DNA of 64,000 bases from Nisaea sediminum. GTDB taxonomy: Bacteria > Pseudomonadota > Alphaproteobacteria > Thalassobaculales > Thalassobaculaceae. The stretch is from positions 186,001 to 250,000 of the forward strand of contig NZ_JACZCQ010000002.1 of assembly GCF_014904705.1 (NCBI RefSeq). Reading direction: 5' to 3'. Shown piece by piece: positions 51,414 through 60,897 of this stretch (within the stretch, counting starts at the first letter, position 1; every line of letters starts with the position of its first letter). A program made the position numbers and the translations under genes. The notes below the pieces were generated by a model. The model searched no databases. It saw only the letters and a list, made by a program, of their open reading frames with translations, and was not told where the DNA came from.

Positions 51414-52790
51414 ATGCATGTACAAGAAATTCCCACGTCCTTCTACCGCTCCATCTACCAAACCTCGGAGAACGTCTACCTCTCCCGGTCCGCAGAAGCG
51501 GGATCAGGCGAGGAACTGACTGGACGCATCGATGACATCCTGGACAGGCGCCTCGCGACGACAGGGGGATTGTCGTTGAGCGATGCCGCAGAGCTTTTGC
51601 TGCTGGTACGCGAACACCCGCTTCCGGAAGCGCGCAAGGCGGTGAAGGACGCCGCCCGGGCCCTCCGGCACCGGACCTTCGGCCACGGCGTCGCCACCAT
51701 GGTGCCGATCGAGGTCACCTCCTTCTGCTCCAGCACCTGCCGGTTCTGCGGCTGGCGCGCGGATAACAAGGCAATGGCGCGCATGGCGATCACCGGCGCG
51801 GCGATCCGTGAACAGGCAAAGGTTCTCGCCGCCAAGGGCTTCTCCCATTTCGAGATCGCCGGTGGAGACGACCTGAAATTCCTGAAAGACAATCTCGCCG
51901 AGTTGATCCGCGGCCTGAAACAGGAGACCAGCGCGGTCAATCCCGACGCCCGGGTCTCGCTCTGCCTCGTGCCGATGCACCAGGAACATTACGAGGCGCT
52001 GCGCGATGACGGTCTCGACTGCGTGCTGACCTGGCAGGAGACCTACAAGGAAGACCTCTATAATCACCATATCCCGGCCGGACCGAAGGCCTGGGGGATC
52101 GATCACGATCTCCGGCTGCAGAAGAAGAACGACAACAGTGTCGGCTGGCTGCACCGGATGCAGTCACAGGAACTGGCGATCCGAGCCGGGTTGCAGGCCG
52201 GTCTCGGCACCATGATCGGACTGGCCGAGATCGCCGAGGCGGACATCCTCTCGGTGATCATGCACGGCCAGAAGCTGATCGAGCATTATGCCGATACGAT
52301 TCAGCCGCTGATCATCGGCATGCCGGCGTGGAACGCAATCCCGACAGAGGAGACCGACCGCCGCGCGACCGAGCGTCCGCCCTTCGAGGTTGAGCAGAAT
52401 TTCGAGCTGCTCTCGGCGATCTACCTGCTGGCCTTCCCGGACAATCACGCCTGGGTCTTTGCCAACGGGCGGGTGAATCCGACGGTGCAGACCGACTGCG
52501 TCGAGACCGCCTCCTTCTTCACCTCGACGCTGGTCCAGATCGCGCCCGGCGCCTATCTCGGCCTCGACGGCAACAAGGTGCCGCGCGATATGTTCGACCG
52601 GGTGCGCGGACTTCCCGACGGCGCTCTCTCGCGGGACGAGATCCTATCCGGTGAGCAGTTCGTGCATTACCTCGACAGCCACGAGAATTTCGTCGCCGGC
52701 TTCGAGGCGCGCGGCATGAACGTCATCCCGGACCGGGCGAAGCTGCTCCACGCCGATCCGCCGCACCCGGCCGTCGTGGCGGCGGAATAG
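51414..52790 (+). CDS. ThiH/HydG-like radical SAM enzyme of unknown substrate
   Basis: This is a 458-residue radical AdoMet protein. The cluster cysteines are C105, C109 and C112 (SFCSSTCRFCGW). WQETY (207-211) and HHIPAGPK (218-225) are the landmarks of the ThiH/HydG/NosL aromatic-amino-acid lyase branch and not of BioB. The C-terminal auxiliary [4Fe-4S] motif of HydG (CTACYR type) is not seen. No thiamine, hydrogenase or thiopeptide gene adjoins, so the substrate is open. The ATG at 51414 has GGGGAG seven bases upstream; an in-frame GTG 11 codons earlier is less likely. Its partner gene follows after 23 bases. Confidence 0.8.
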   Translation: MHVQEIPTSFYRSIYQTSENVYLSRSAEAGSGEELTGRIDDILDRRLATTGGLSLSDAAELLLLVREHPLPEARKAVKDAARALRHRTFGHGVATMVPIEVTSFCSSTCRFCGWRADNKAMARMAITGAAIREQAKVLAAKGFSHFEIAGGDDLKFLKDNLAELIRGLKQETSAVNPDARVSLCLVPMHQEHYEALRDDGLDCVLTWQETYKEDLYNHHIPAGPKAWGIDHDLRLQKKNDNSVGWLHRMQSQELAIRAGLQAGLGTMIGLAEIAEADILSVIMHGQKLIEHYADTIQPLIIGMPAWNAIPTEETDRRATERPPFEVEQNFELLSAIYLLAFPDNHAWVFANGRVNPTVQTDCVETASFFTSTLVQIAPGAYLGLDGNKVPRDMFDRVRGLPDGALSRDEILSGEQFVHYLDSHENFVAGFEARGMNVIPDRAKLLHADPPHPAVVAAE

Positions 52791-52813
52791 CACCCCGCCG
52801 AGGCCTTCCGCCC

Positions 52814-53758
52814 ATGCTGAAACCGCTCTTCCGGCAGACGACCTGCGACCGTCTGCCAGGTCCCGAAGCGGGGCGCGTCGACGCCCGCGCCACCTGGACC
52901 AGGCTGGCGCCAACCCATGCATATGCGGGAGCGGATGCCCCCGACACGCATGCGCTCGATCTGGTCACCTGTGTCAAATCCGGCGAGCCGGGGCTGGTGC
53001 ACAATCACGGCCATGCCTGGATTCGTCTGGTCTGGCCGGACGGACGCTATTGCAGCCTCGGCTTCTTTCCGGACGAAAGTACCGGCGTCGAGCCGGATGA
53101 GTATCCAGGCCTCACCATGCCGGGCATGCTGCTCAGCCCGGACAAGTACGACCGCGTTGGATGGAGCGACCGGGTGACGCGAATCCCGCTCACCCCTGCC
53201 GGGTTCGCAGACATCGTCTCCTGGCTAGAGGCCCTGCAGGCTGGCCGGACCGGCGGCAGTCTCGCCTTCGACCTCGTGGACAGGAGCTGCGTCGGCTTCG
53301 TCGTCCGCGCCGCCGCCCGGGCCGGTACGGACGTGACAGCGGACATGTCGCCAAGCCGCTTTCTGCTCGACCACCCGGTCCTGCGCCCTTTCAGACATCT
53401 TCCGCCCCCGCCCCGGCGGCTCCGGCAGGCGGGCTACAATCTCGTGCTCGCCTGTCTCGGCGGCCGCCTGAGACTCGAAAGACAATGGGTCCGGCGGGCG
53501 GACGGCGAAGTCGCAATAGAGAACATCCGGGGCTTTCGTCCGGTTTTTGCGAGTTGGCACGAGGTCCTCACCCGCCCGCTGCCCTTCTATCATGTCCGCG
53601 GCATGAGAGACTGGCAGGAACGGTCGGACGGCCTTCTCTCAGGCCTTTCCCTCCGACCGCTTCCAGATCAGGAACGCGATGCAGAGCCACCAGAGCGGAC
53701 CGACGCCCACGCCGCCCGCGCCGGCGGCGATCTTGACCAGACCCTGATCGCCCGATAG
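52814..53758 (+). CDS. Putative permuted papain-like (NlpC/LRAT-fold) protein
   Basis: This is a 314-residue protein without a signal peptide. A histidine in NHGHAWIRLVW (H67) and a cysteine in DRSCVGFVVRAA (C159) are in the His-before-Cys order of permuted NlpC/P60-type thiol hydrolases. The region between (SLGFFPDES...YPGLTMPGMLLSPDKYD) is beta-rich. The last 40 codons run antisense through the 3' end of the next gene. That Pro/Asp-rich tail looks non-conserved, so the ancestral stop may have lain earlier. The short gap to the radical SAM gene implies an operon. The fold call is by motif only. Confidence 0.55.
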   Translation: MLKPLFRQTTCDRLPGPEAGRVDARATWTRLAPTHAYAGADAPDTHALDLVTCVKSGEPGLVHNHGHAWIRLVWPDGRYCSLGFFPDESTGVEPDEYPGLTMPGMLLSPDKYDRVGWSDRVTRIPLTPAGFADIVSWLEALQAGRTGGSLAFDLVDRSCVGFVVRAAARAGTDVTADMSPSRFLLDHPVLRPFRHLPPPPRRLRQAGYNLVLACLGGRLRLERQWVRRADGEVAIENIRGFRPVFASWHEVLTRPLPFYHVRGMRDWQERSDGLLSGLSLRPLPDQERDAEPPERTDAHAARAGGDLDQTLIAR

Positions 53759-54304
53759 CAGCCCCCCGAAGGCGACCAGATAGAGCAGAGCCGCGACGAG
53801 ACCGAGCAGGCCGACGGCGCGCGGCAGAAGACCGCGCACCAGCCCGGCACCGTTGACGAGCGCGAGGAAAAGCCCGACGCAGCCGAAGATCAGCCATCCC
53901 TGCGTGTCCAGGCTGATCGAGAAGGACAGGATCGCATCCCGAACGTCCTGGCTGCCGGCGGCGACCGCGGCGGCGCGCCGCCCTTCCCCGCCGAGAAGGC
54001 GGAAGTAAGTGATCGCGGTCACCGCGTAGCCAAGCAGACCGAGCAGGCAGCCCCACTGCACCGGATCGCCCGTCCGTGCGCCCGCCATGCGGCCGAGTGC
54101 GGGGATTACCCCGATGGCGAAAAGCGCCGCGAGGCCGAAACAGGCAAGAAAGCCGGATCGCTCGACGGGCTGCGCGGCGAGCGCCTGCCAGTAAGCGTCC
54201 GATCCCGCCGGATGGGCCGAGGACGGATCCACGAGAAAGAAGATCCCGGTTCCGAGATAGGCCAGCGCACAGGCGGCGGCGAGAAAGGCGGCGAAACGGC
54301 TCAT
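53639..54304 (-). CDS. Multi-helix membrane protein of unknown function
   Basis: This is a 221-residue protein with about six hydrophobic helices. It starts with MSRFAAFLAAACALAYLGTGIFFLVDP and ends with a WLCIAFLIWKRSEGKA tail. It resembles small uncharacterised integral membrane proteins, with no recognisable catalytic motif. Its start overlaps the stop of the LysE-type gene upstream, so the two are coupled. Its 3' end overlaps the opposite-strand gene by 120 bases. Confidence 0.6.
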   Translation of the reverse strand: MSRFAAFLAAACALAYLGTGIFFLVDPSSAHPAGSDAYWQALAAQPVERSGFLACFGLAALFAIGVIPALGRMAGARTGDPVQWGCLLGLLGYAVTAITYFRLLGGEGRRAAAVAAGSQDVRDAILSFSISLDTQGWLIFGCVGLFLALVNGAGLVRGLLPRAVGLLGLVAALLYLVAFGGLLSGDQGLVKIAAGAGGVGVGPLWWLCIAFLIWKRSEGKA

Positions 54305-54921
54305 GATCCGATAACTCCCATGATCGCGAGTGACAGTGCGACACCGACCAGCAGCAGCGCGTAGACCAGGTTCTGGATCCTGACCGCTTTCGGAGAGTTG
54401 AACCGGGTTGCGAGCCAGGCGCCCCCGGTCAGCCAGGAGAAATGCGAGGCGAGGCTGAAGATCGTCAGCGCGGCGGCGATCTCAAGCGCAACGCGCCAGG
54501 AGGGGCGGCCGGGATCGGCGAACTGGGAGAAGATGACCAGCAGCAATGCCAGCCCCTTGCCGTTCAGCAATTGTACCATCGCCCCCTCGAACAGGCCCGG
54601 TGCCGCGCCCTGCAGCCTCTGGTCCTCGGCCGCTTCAGAGGAGCGGAGGATCTTCCAGGCGAGGAACAGGATGAAGAGCGCCCCCGCGATCTGGATGTAG
54701 TGAAAGGCATCCGGCACCCTTTTCAGCACGCTGGAGAAGCCTGTCCCGACCAGGAAGGCCGGAACAAAGACCATGACGTCCATGCCAATGACGAAGGGGA
54801 TCGAGCGGGCGACACCGAACCTGCCACCCGCGGCCGCGCAGAGCAGGTTGCTCGGCCCCGGACTGAACATCAGCGGGAAAACCATCAGGAACAGCAGCAG
54901 CAAATCCGTCGGCGTGGACAT
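54301..54921 (-). CDS. LysE-family exporter
   Basis: This is a 206-residue LysE/RhtB-type protein with about six helices, N-terminal FPLMFSPGPSNLLCAAAGGRFGVARSIPFVIGMD and FEGAMVQLLNGKGLALLLVIFSQF. The GPSN variant of the family's GP-x-N motif is present. It should export an amino acid or a related solute. It is the first gene of a two-gene unit with the membrane protein above and is divergent from the FAD monooxygenase. Confidence 0.83.
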   Translation of the reverse strand: MSTPTDLLLLFLMVFPLMFSPGPSNLLCAAAGGRFGVARSIPFVIGMDVMVFVPAFLVGTGFSSVLKRVPDAFHYIQIAGALFILFLAWKILRSSEAAEDQRLQGAAPGLFEGAMVQLLNGKGLALLLVIFSQFADPGRPSWRVALEIAAALTIFSLASHFSWLTGGAWLATRFNSPKAVRIQNLVYALLLVGVALSLAIMGVIGS

Positions 54922-55019
54922 CGGTTCTCCGCAGACAGCACCAGATGCTATGTATTATTGGTGGAAGCGACGGTATTGTCATGCAGTGATTGGTGGAGGA
55001 GCGCTGCGGGGGACCCGGC

Positions 55020-56162
55020 ATGTCGGCAGATGGCACGGCACTCATCATCGGCAGCGGCGTCGGCGGCCTCTCCGCCGCGATCGCCCTGTCCCGCATCGGC
55101 GTCGCGTGCGAGATCTTCGAGCGCGGCACCGAGATCGGTCGTGGCGGTACCGGACTCACGCTCTGGCCGAACGCCCTCCGTGCGCTCGAGAAGCTCGGGA
55201 TCACCCGGAATGTGACGCGCCATGCGGATCCGCTCCAGCGCGGCGAGATCTTCACCTCGAAGGGCCTGCCCCTGACCAGCGTCGATCTTAGCGAGATCAG
55301 CCGCCGTTCCGGCATGCCGCTGATCTGCCTGCGGCGCTCGGATCTCTACGGCGCTCTGCTCGACGCCCTCCCCGACGTTCCGATCCATACCGGCAAGCGC
55401 TGCGTGTCCTGGCGCGAACATGCAGACGGAATCACCGCCCAATTCGAAGATGGCAGTACCGCCACGGGAGACTTTCTCGTCGCGGCGGACGGTATCCGCT
55501 CCCGGCTCCGCCACATCATGCTTGGCGAGGACCCTTTGCGCTATGTCGGCTGGATGACCTGGCGCGGCGTCGCGGACCTGCCACCCGGCACCTTTCCCTC
55601 CGGGCTTTACCGTGAGTTCTTCGGGCGCGGCAGCCGTTTCGGGATCTTCGCGATCCGCGCCGACCGGGTCTACTGGTACGGCACGCTCAGCACCGAGGCC
55701 GATGAACGCGCGCCGGTCGATCCCTCGCACCGCCCGGAGGCACTGGCCCATTTTCGCGACTGGCCGGAACCCGCGGCGACCGTGATCGCCTCGACCGAGG
55801 ACGCAAACTTGGTCCGGACCGGGGTCTATGACACGGAACCGCTGCCGCGCTGGGCCAAAGGGCGGATGGCTGTGCTGGGCGACGCCGCCCACCCGATGAC
55901 GCCGGATCTCGGCCAGGGCGCCTGCCAGGCGATCGAAGACGCGCTCGCCCTCGCCGACTCTGTCGTGGAGGGCGGGGCCGTTCCGGACATTTTGCAGCGA
56001 TACGAGGCGAGAGGTCTCGCGCGCACGCAAGGGCTGGTCGCGCGCTCGCGTCGGGTCGGCAAGATGCGCCAGTGGCGTCATCCCCTGCTGACCGCTCTCC
56101 GCGCCGCGACCATGCGTGCGATCCCGCCGAAGCTGCTGCTGAAGATGTTCGAGACGGACTGA
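55020..56162 (+). CDS. FAD-dependent aromatic monooxygenase (salicylate hydroxylase-like)
   Basis: This is a 380-residue class A flavoprotein hydroxylase. The FAD Rossmann motif IIGSGVGGLSAAIALSRIGV is at the N-terminus, with an ARG-type GLTLWPNALRALEKLG segment. The DG motif follows (FLVAADGIRSRLR), then GD (VLGDAAHPMTPDLGQGACQAIEDA). It should hydroxylate an aromatic acid with NAD(P)H and O2. Upstream codons in frame exist; the ATG at 55020 is preferred. The substrate is not given by neighbours. Confidence 0.88.
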   Translation: MSADGTALIIGSGVGGLSAAIALSRIGVACEIFERGTEIGRGGTGLTLWPNALRALEKLGITRNVTRHADPLQRGEIFTSKGLPLTSVDLSEISRRSGMPLICLRRSDLYGALLDALPDVPIHTGKRCVSWREHADGITAQFEDGSTATGDFLVAADGIRSRLRHIMLGEDPLRYVGWMTWRGVADLPPGTFPSGLYREFFGRGSRFGIFAIRADRVYWYGTLSTEADERAPVDPSHRPEALAHFRDWPEPAATVIASTEDANLVRTGVYDTEPLPRWAKGRMAVLGDAAHPMTPDLGQGACQAIEDALALADSVVEGGAVPDILQRYEARGLARTQGLVARSRRVGKMRQWRHPLLTALRAATMRAIPPKLLLKMFETD

Positions 56163-56178
56163 AGCCCGGGCGCGTGCC

Positions 56179-56580
56179 CTACTCGTCCTTCTTCTCGACC
56201 GGCCCTTCCGCCTCGATCCAGGCACCGAGACCGCCCTCGAGATGAGCGACGTTCTCGAGGCCCATATCCTGCGCCGTCTTGGCCGAAAGCGCGGAGCGCC
56301 AGCTCGCGGCACAATAGAAGACGAAGGTCTTGTCCTCGCCGAAGAAGTCCTTGAAGTAGGGGCTCGCCGGGTCGATCCAGAATTCGAGCATGCCGCGCGG
56401 CACGTGGCGCGCGCCGGGGATGCGGCCGGTCTTGGCGAGCTCGCGCACGTCGCGCACGTCGATGAAGGTCACATCGTCGCGTCCGACCCAGGATTTCGCT
56501 TCCTCGACGCCGAGAATGCGTACCTGCTCGTTGGCTTCCGCCACCATGGATTCGACGGTCTTGATCTGTTTGGCGCCCAT
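56179..56580 (-). CDS. Rhodanese-domain protein
   Basis: This is a 133-residue single rhodanese domain with the active-site cysteine in FYCAASWRSAL, the usual Asp/Arg positions in FIDVRDVRELAKTG, and HLEGGLGAW near the end. It may transfer sulfur. The ATG at 56580, with GGGAGAG upstream, is chosen; the frame is open 46 codons further but in a Pro/Arg-rich stretch. It is monocistronic. Confidence 0.88.
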   Translation of the reverse strand: MGAKQIKTVESMVAEANEQVRILGVEEAKSWVGRDDVTFIDVRDVRELAKTGRIPGARHVPRGMLEFWIDPASPYFKDFFGEDKTFVFYCAASWRSALSAKTAQDMGLENVAHLEGGLGAWIEAEGPVEKKDE

Positions 56581-56689
56581 CGGGCTCTCCCTCGGATTGA
56601 TTGTTCCGGGAGAGCCTAGGACGGGCGCCGGCGAGATGGAATTGCCTTTCGGGAAAGGGAGCTTTAGCGCCCCTCGCCCATTCCGATGA

Positions 56690-58516
56690 TCAGCCCTCGG
56701 CGGCGACCTTCTTCGCATGCTTCTTGCGCTCGTGGATGTCGAGATAGCGCTTGCGCATGCGGATGTTGTTCGGCGTCACCTCGACCAGCTCGTCGTCGTC
56801 GATATAAGAGATCGCCTTTTCCAGCGTCATCCGGATCGGCGGCGTGAGCACGATCGCGTCGTCCTTGCCGGCGGCGCGGAAGTTGGTGAGCTGCTTCGAC
56901 TTCAGGGGGTTGACGTCGAGATCGTTGCCGCGGCTATTCTCGCCGATCACCATGCCCGGATAGATATCCTCGCCGCCGCCGATCATCAGCGGACCGCGCT
57001 CCTCGAGATTGAAGAGCGCATAGGACGAGGCCTTGCCCTTCTCGAGGCTGATCAGCACGCCGTTGCGGCGCGCCGGGATCGGGCCCTTGTAGGGGCCGTA
57101 GCTGTCGAACACCCGGTTCATGATGCCGGTACCGCGGGTATCGGTCATGAACTCGCCGTGATAGCCGATCAGGCCGCGCGACGGGCAGCGGAAGGTGACA
57201 CGCTGCTTGCCGCCGCCGGACGGACGCATGTCCATCAGCTCGGCCTTGCGCTGCTGCAGCTTCTCGACGACGGCGCCGGAATATTCCTCGTCGACGTCGA
57301 TCACCACTTCCTCGATCGGCTCCAGGCGCTGGCCGGTCTGCGGATCCGACTGGAAGAGCACGCGTGGGCGGCTGATGGAAAGCTCGAAGCCCTCGCGGCG
57401 CATCTGCTCGATCAGCACGGCGAGCTGCAGTTCGCCGCGGCCGGAAACCTCGAAGGCATCCTTGTCGGCGGTTTCCTTCACCCGGATGGCGACGTTGCCC
57501 TCCGCTTCCTTCTGCAGGCGGTCCCAGATCACCCGGCTGGTGACCTTGTCGCCGTCGAGGCCGGCGAGCGGGCTGTCATTGACCGAGAAAGTGACCGCGA
57601 TGGTCGAGGGATCGATCGGCTGGGCCTCGATCGGCTCGGTCACCGACGGCACGCAGATCGTATCGGCGACGGTGGTCTTGGCGAGACCTGCCAGCGCAAC
57701 GATGTCGCCGGCCTCCGCCTCGTCCAGCGGCACCCGCTCCAGACCGCGATAGGCAAGGATCTTGGTGATCCGGCCCTGCTCCAGCAGCTTGCCGTTTCGG
57801 GAAAGGGACTTCACCGTCAGATTCGGCGTGACCCGGCCCGACTCGATGCGGCCGGTCAGCAGGCGGCCAAGATAGGGATCGGCTTCGACCGTGGTCGCCA
57901 GCATGCGGAACGGCGCATCGACATCGACCTTCGGCGCCGGGACATGGCGGCAGATCAGCTCGAAGAGCGGGCTCATGTCGGTGCCCTTCTCCTCTGGCGT
58001 CTCGCTCGCCCAGCCGGCCTTGCCGGAGGCGAAAAGCGTCGGGAAGTCGAGCTGCTCGTCGGTCGCCTCGAGCGCGGAGAAGAGATCGAACATCTCGTCC
58101 TGCACCTCGTAGGCGCGCTGCTCCGGCTTGTCGACCTTGTTGACGACGACCATCGGGCGCAGGCCAAGTTTCAACGCCTTGCCGAGCACGAACTTGGTTT
58201 GCGGCATCGGGCCCTCGGCCGCATCCACCAGAACGACGACGCCATCGACCATGGAGAGGATGCGCTCAACCTCGCCGCCGAAATCGGCGTGACCGGGCGT
58301 ATCGACGATATTGATGCGGGTGCCCTTCCACTCGACCGAGGTGCATTTCGCAAGGATAGTGATCCCGCGCTCGCGCTCGATGTCGTTGCTGTCCATGGCC
58401 CGTTCCTGAACCTGCTGGTTCTCGCGGAAGGTACCGGTCTGTTTCAGCAGCACGTCGCACAGCGTAGTCTTGCCGTGGTCGACGTGCGCGATGATGGCGA
58501 TGTTTCTGAGGTTCAT
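56690..58516 (-). CDS. typA: Ribosome-associated GTPase TypA/BipA
   Basis: This is a 608-residue translational GTPase. It has G1 AHVDHGKTT near residue 10, G2 [12 protein letters not shown]3 [12 protein letters not shown] and G4 NKVDK, then domain II and EF-G-like domains III and V, plus the BipA-specific C-terminal domain ([17 protein letters not shown], then [15 protein letters not shown]). It aids ribosome assembly and stress adaptation. The ATG at 58516 matches the family start [15 protein letters not shown]. The upstream in-frame extension is rejected. Confidence 0.97.
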   Translation of the reverse strand: MNLRNIAIIAHVDHGKTTLCDVLLKQTGTFRENQQVQERAMDSNDIERERGITILAKCTSVEWKGTRINIVDTPGHADFGGEVERILSMVDGVVVLVDAAEGPMPQTKFVLGKALKLGLRPMVVVNKVDKPEQRAYEVQDEMFDLFSALEATDEQLDFPTLFASGKAGWASETPEEKGTDMSPLFELICRHVPAPKVDVDAPFRMLATTVEADPYLGRLLTGRIESGRVTPNLTVKSLSRNGKLLEQGRITKILAYRGLERVPLDEAEAGDIVALAGLAKTTVADTICVPSVTEPIEAQPIDPSTIAVTFSVNDSPLAGLDGDKVTSRVIWDRLQKEAEGNVAIRVKETADKDAFEVSGRGELQLAVLIEQMRREGFELSISRPRVLFQSDPQTGQRLEPIEEVVIDVDEEYSGAVVEKLQQRKAELMDMRPSGGGKQRVTFRCPSRGLIGYHGEFMTDTRGTGIMNRVFDSYGPYKGPIPARRNGVLISLEKGKASSYALFNLEERGPLMIGGGEDIYPGMVIGENSRGNDLDVNPLKSKQLTNFRAAGKDDAIVLTPPIRMTLEKAISYIDDDELVEVTPNNIRMRKRYLDIHERKKHAKKVAAEG

Positions 58517-58769
58517 GAAACGGCTCCAAACGGGACCGCCGCGCGCCGCTTTCCGGCGCGGTGCCAGCGTCCAAAACTGCGATGAATTCCCGCGGGCGTC
58601 TCCTGCCCGGACATAGGTCAAACTGGGTCGCCGCTAAAATACGGATATTGCAGCGCAAAACAAGCGCAGCTTTGCATGGCTGCCATCCAACGATGACGTG
58701 ATCACCCGGGGGCTTTAATACGCGCGGAAATTATGTGAACATAACAGGAACATGTTGGAGGTCTGGCGA

Positions 58770-59129
58770 ATGAGCGTCTCACGCGAACTTGTTGAATATC
58801 TTACTGACACGCTGTCGCCTCTCGGCGACATCTCCGCACGGCGAATGTTCAGCGGCTACGGCATAAAATGCGGTGAGGTGAATTTCGCCCTACTGCTTGG
58901 ATCCGGAGCCTACTTGCGCGTCGACGATTCGAACCGTGCGACGTTCGAAGCGGAAGGCAGCGAGCCCTTCCGCTATATGAAGAAGGATAAGGAAGTCACC
59001 GTCGGAACCTATTGGGAGATTCCAGGCGACGTTCTCGATGATCCGGATCGTTTGCTGGACTGGGGGCGGGCCGCCCTTGATGCTGCGCGTCGCTCTTGGA
59101 AACCTAAGAAAAAACGAAAATCACGATAA
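58770..59129 (+). CDS. TfoX N-terminal-domain protein
   Basis: This is a 119-residue protein with the TfoX/Sxy N-terminal fold (LSPLGDISARRMFSGYGIKCGEVNFALLLG, then PFRYMKKDKEVTVGTYWEIPGDVLDD) and a basic tail (KPKKKRKSR). The family relates to the competence regulator Sxy, but single-domain members are common and of unknown function. GGAGG precedes the ATG at 58770. Confidence 0.87.
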   Translation: MSVSRELVEYLTDTLSPLGDISARRMFSGYGIKCGEVNFALLLGSGAYLRVDDSNRATFEAEGSEPFRYMKKDKEVTVGTYWEIPGDVLDDPDRLLDWGRAALDAARRSWKPKKKRKSR

Positions 59130-59244
59130 ATTCACGCAGCATTGCATATATTACACTCCATCCATCGCGACTTGGAGTCGGCGGACGAATCTCACTGGCC
59201 CAAGCTCCGCCTTTTGCTTTTATCCACAAATACCTAGAGATCAG

Positions 59245-59700
59245 ATGGTTCCGGATTCCCAACGCGTTCCTTTCGACAAAGGCGAAACCGTCTGCATGCG
59301 CGGCGACCCGTCGGAGTACGTCATGTACGTCCTGAGCGGCGAACTCGCCGTGGAACACAGCCCCGGGCTCTATCTCGAACACGGCGGCAAGGTCATCACC
59401 TTCAAGCGCGGCAGTCTGATCGGGGAGAGCTCGGCGATTCTGAAGCGTCCCTGCATGGCGACCTTCGTCGGTTTCACCGAGGGTGCGATCGCCCGGGTTC
59501 CGGCGGACCGGATCCGCTCCGAGGTCCGCCGGGCCGGCAAGCTGGCTCAGATGATCATGAAAACCCAGGCGGAAAAGCTGGACACGACCTTCCGTCTGGT
59601 CATGCAGAACTACAAGACCGCCTCGAAAAGTCAGATCGACGAAATCTTGCAGCCCGACCGGGACTTCGGCGGCTTCTTCGAGGAAAGCGTCAGCCGCTAG
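59245..59700 (+). CDS. Cyclic-nucleotide-binding-domain protein without HTH
   Basis: This is a 151-residue protein carrying a CRP-like cNMP-binding beta-roll (VPFDKGETVCMRGDPSEYVMYVLSGELAV, then ITFKRGSLIGESSAILKRP). It then has helices, but no room for a winged-helix DNA-binding domain. Phosphate-cassette arginine placement is not canonical, so cAMP binding is uncertain. It may be a partner-binding regulator. The start ATG at 59245 is chosen by domain start; the ribosome site is weak. Confidence 0.75.
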   Translation: MVPDSQRVPFDKGETVCMRGDPSEYVMYVLSGELAVEHSPGLYLEHGGKVITFKRGSLIGESSAILKRPCMATFVGFTEGAIARVPADRIRSEVRRAGKLAQMIMKTQAEKLDTTFRLVMQNYKTASKSQIDEILQPDRDFGGFFEESVSR

Positions 59701-59710
59701 GACGGACGCG

Positions 59711-60724
59711 TTATCCCACCAGCGTCACCCTCCCCTCCAGCGGATAGGCCGGATCGTTGTAACCCGGCGTCGAGGGATGGCCTTCCGGCACCAGCTCGTC
59801 GATCAATGCCTCGTCCTCGGCCGTAAACTCGTAGTGATAGGCTTTCGCATAGGCCTTCCACTGCTCCATCGTGCGCGGCCCGACGATGGAACCGGTGACG
59901 AGCGCGTTGTTCAGCACCCAGCCGACCGCGAGGTCGATAATCGTCGCGCCCTTTGCCTCCGCATGCGCCTTGATCTTCTCTGCGATCACCAGGCTCTCCT
60001 CGCGCCATTCGGTCTGCATCATCCGCTTGTCGGCGCGCGCGGCACGGCTGCCGGCTTCCGGTTCGGCACCCGGCTTGTATTTTCCGGAGAGCACGCCGCG
60101 GGCGAGCGGGCTGTAGGGGAAAACGCCGAGCCCGTAATAATCGCAGGCCGGAAGGTGCTCGGTCTCCGGCATGCGGTTCATGGCGTTGTAGTAGGGCTGG
60201 CTGACGACCGGACGGTCGATGCCGGCCGCATCGCAGAGATTGCAGATCTCGGCGACACGCCAGGAGCGATGGTTGGAAACACCGAAATAGCGCACCTTGC
60301 CGGCGCGGATCAGATCGGCCATCGCGCCGACGGTCTCTTCCAGAGGCGTCGAATGGTCTTCCTTATGCAGGTAGTAGACGTCGATATAGTCGGTATCGAG
60401 CCGCGCCAGCGAATCCTCGCAGGCCTGCAGGACCCATTTGCGGGAGAGTCCGCGCGCGTTCGGATCCTTGTCGTCCATCGGGTTGGCGAGCTTGGTCGCG
60501 AGTACCCAGTACTCCCGCTCCGCCGAGATGGCCCGGCCGACCACACGCTCCGACTCGCCGCCGTTATAGGCGTCGGCGGTATCGATGAAATTCAGTCCGA
60601 AGTCGCGCGCCTCGGAAATGATTTCCCGGCTCACATCCTCGTCCGTCGGACCGCCAAACATCATCGCGCCGAGACAGAATTTCGACACCTTGAGGCCCGA
60701 GCGGCCAAGATTGCGGTATTCCAT
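59711..60724 (-). CDS. Aldo/keto reductase
   Basis: This is a 337-residue (alpha/beta)8 oxidoreductase. The N-terminus MEYRNLGRSGLKVSKFCLGAMMFGG is followed by a catalytic Asp/Tyr segment (DTADAYNGGESE), a lysine in WVLATKLANP and a histidine in DYIDVYYLHKED. The family reduces aldehydes and ketones with NADPH. It matches YajO/YghZ-like members, with SPLARGVLSGKY in the middle. The ATG at 60724 has GGGGAG before it; the open frame upstream is spurious. Confidence 0.92.
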   Translation of the reverse strand: MEYRNLGRSGLKVSKFCLGAMMFGGPTDEDVSREIISEARDFGLNFIDTADAYNGGESERVVGRAISAEREYWVLATKLANPMDDKDPNARGLSRKWVLQACEDSLARLDTDYIDVYYLHKEDHSTPLEETVGAMADLIRAGKVRYFGVSNHRSWRVAEICNLCDAAGIDRPVVSQPYYNAMNRMPETEHLPACDYYGLGVFPYSPLARGVLSGKYKPGAEPEAGSRAARADKRMMQTEWREESLVIAEKIKAHAEAKGATIIDLAVGWVLNNALVTGSIVGPRTMEQWKAYAKAYHYEFTAEDEALIDELVPEGHPSTPGYNDPAYPLEGRVTLVG

Positions 60725-60897
60725 GTGGTCACTCCCCTGAAACATCCGGTCACATCGCGATCCGGCCCGTGCTGTTATGGCCCGTCCTATTATGGAACGA
60801 CAGCATAACCGGCTCCCGCGCGCACCGCACTTGAGGATCGGCTTTTCTCCTGCTCTGATGCGGCACGAATGATTTCCGGCACTGGGGAGGAACCGAA

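Noticed and set aside
56717-58585. A 622-codon plus-strand frame antisense to typA
   Set aside because: The typA reading has all GTPase motifs. The reverse frame is an Ala/Gly/Arg/Leu-rich shadow.
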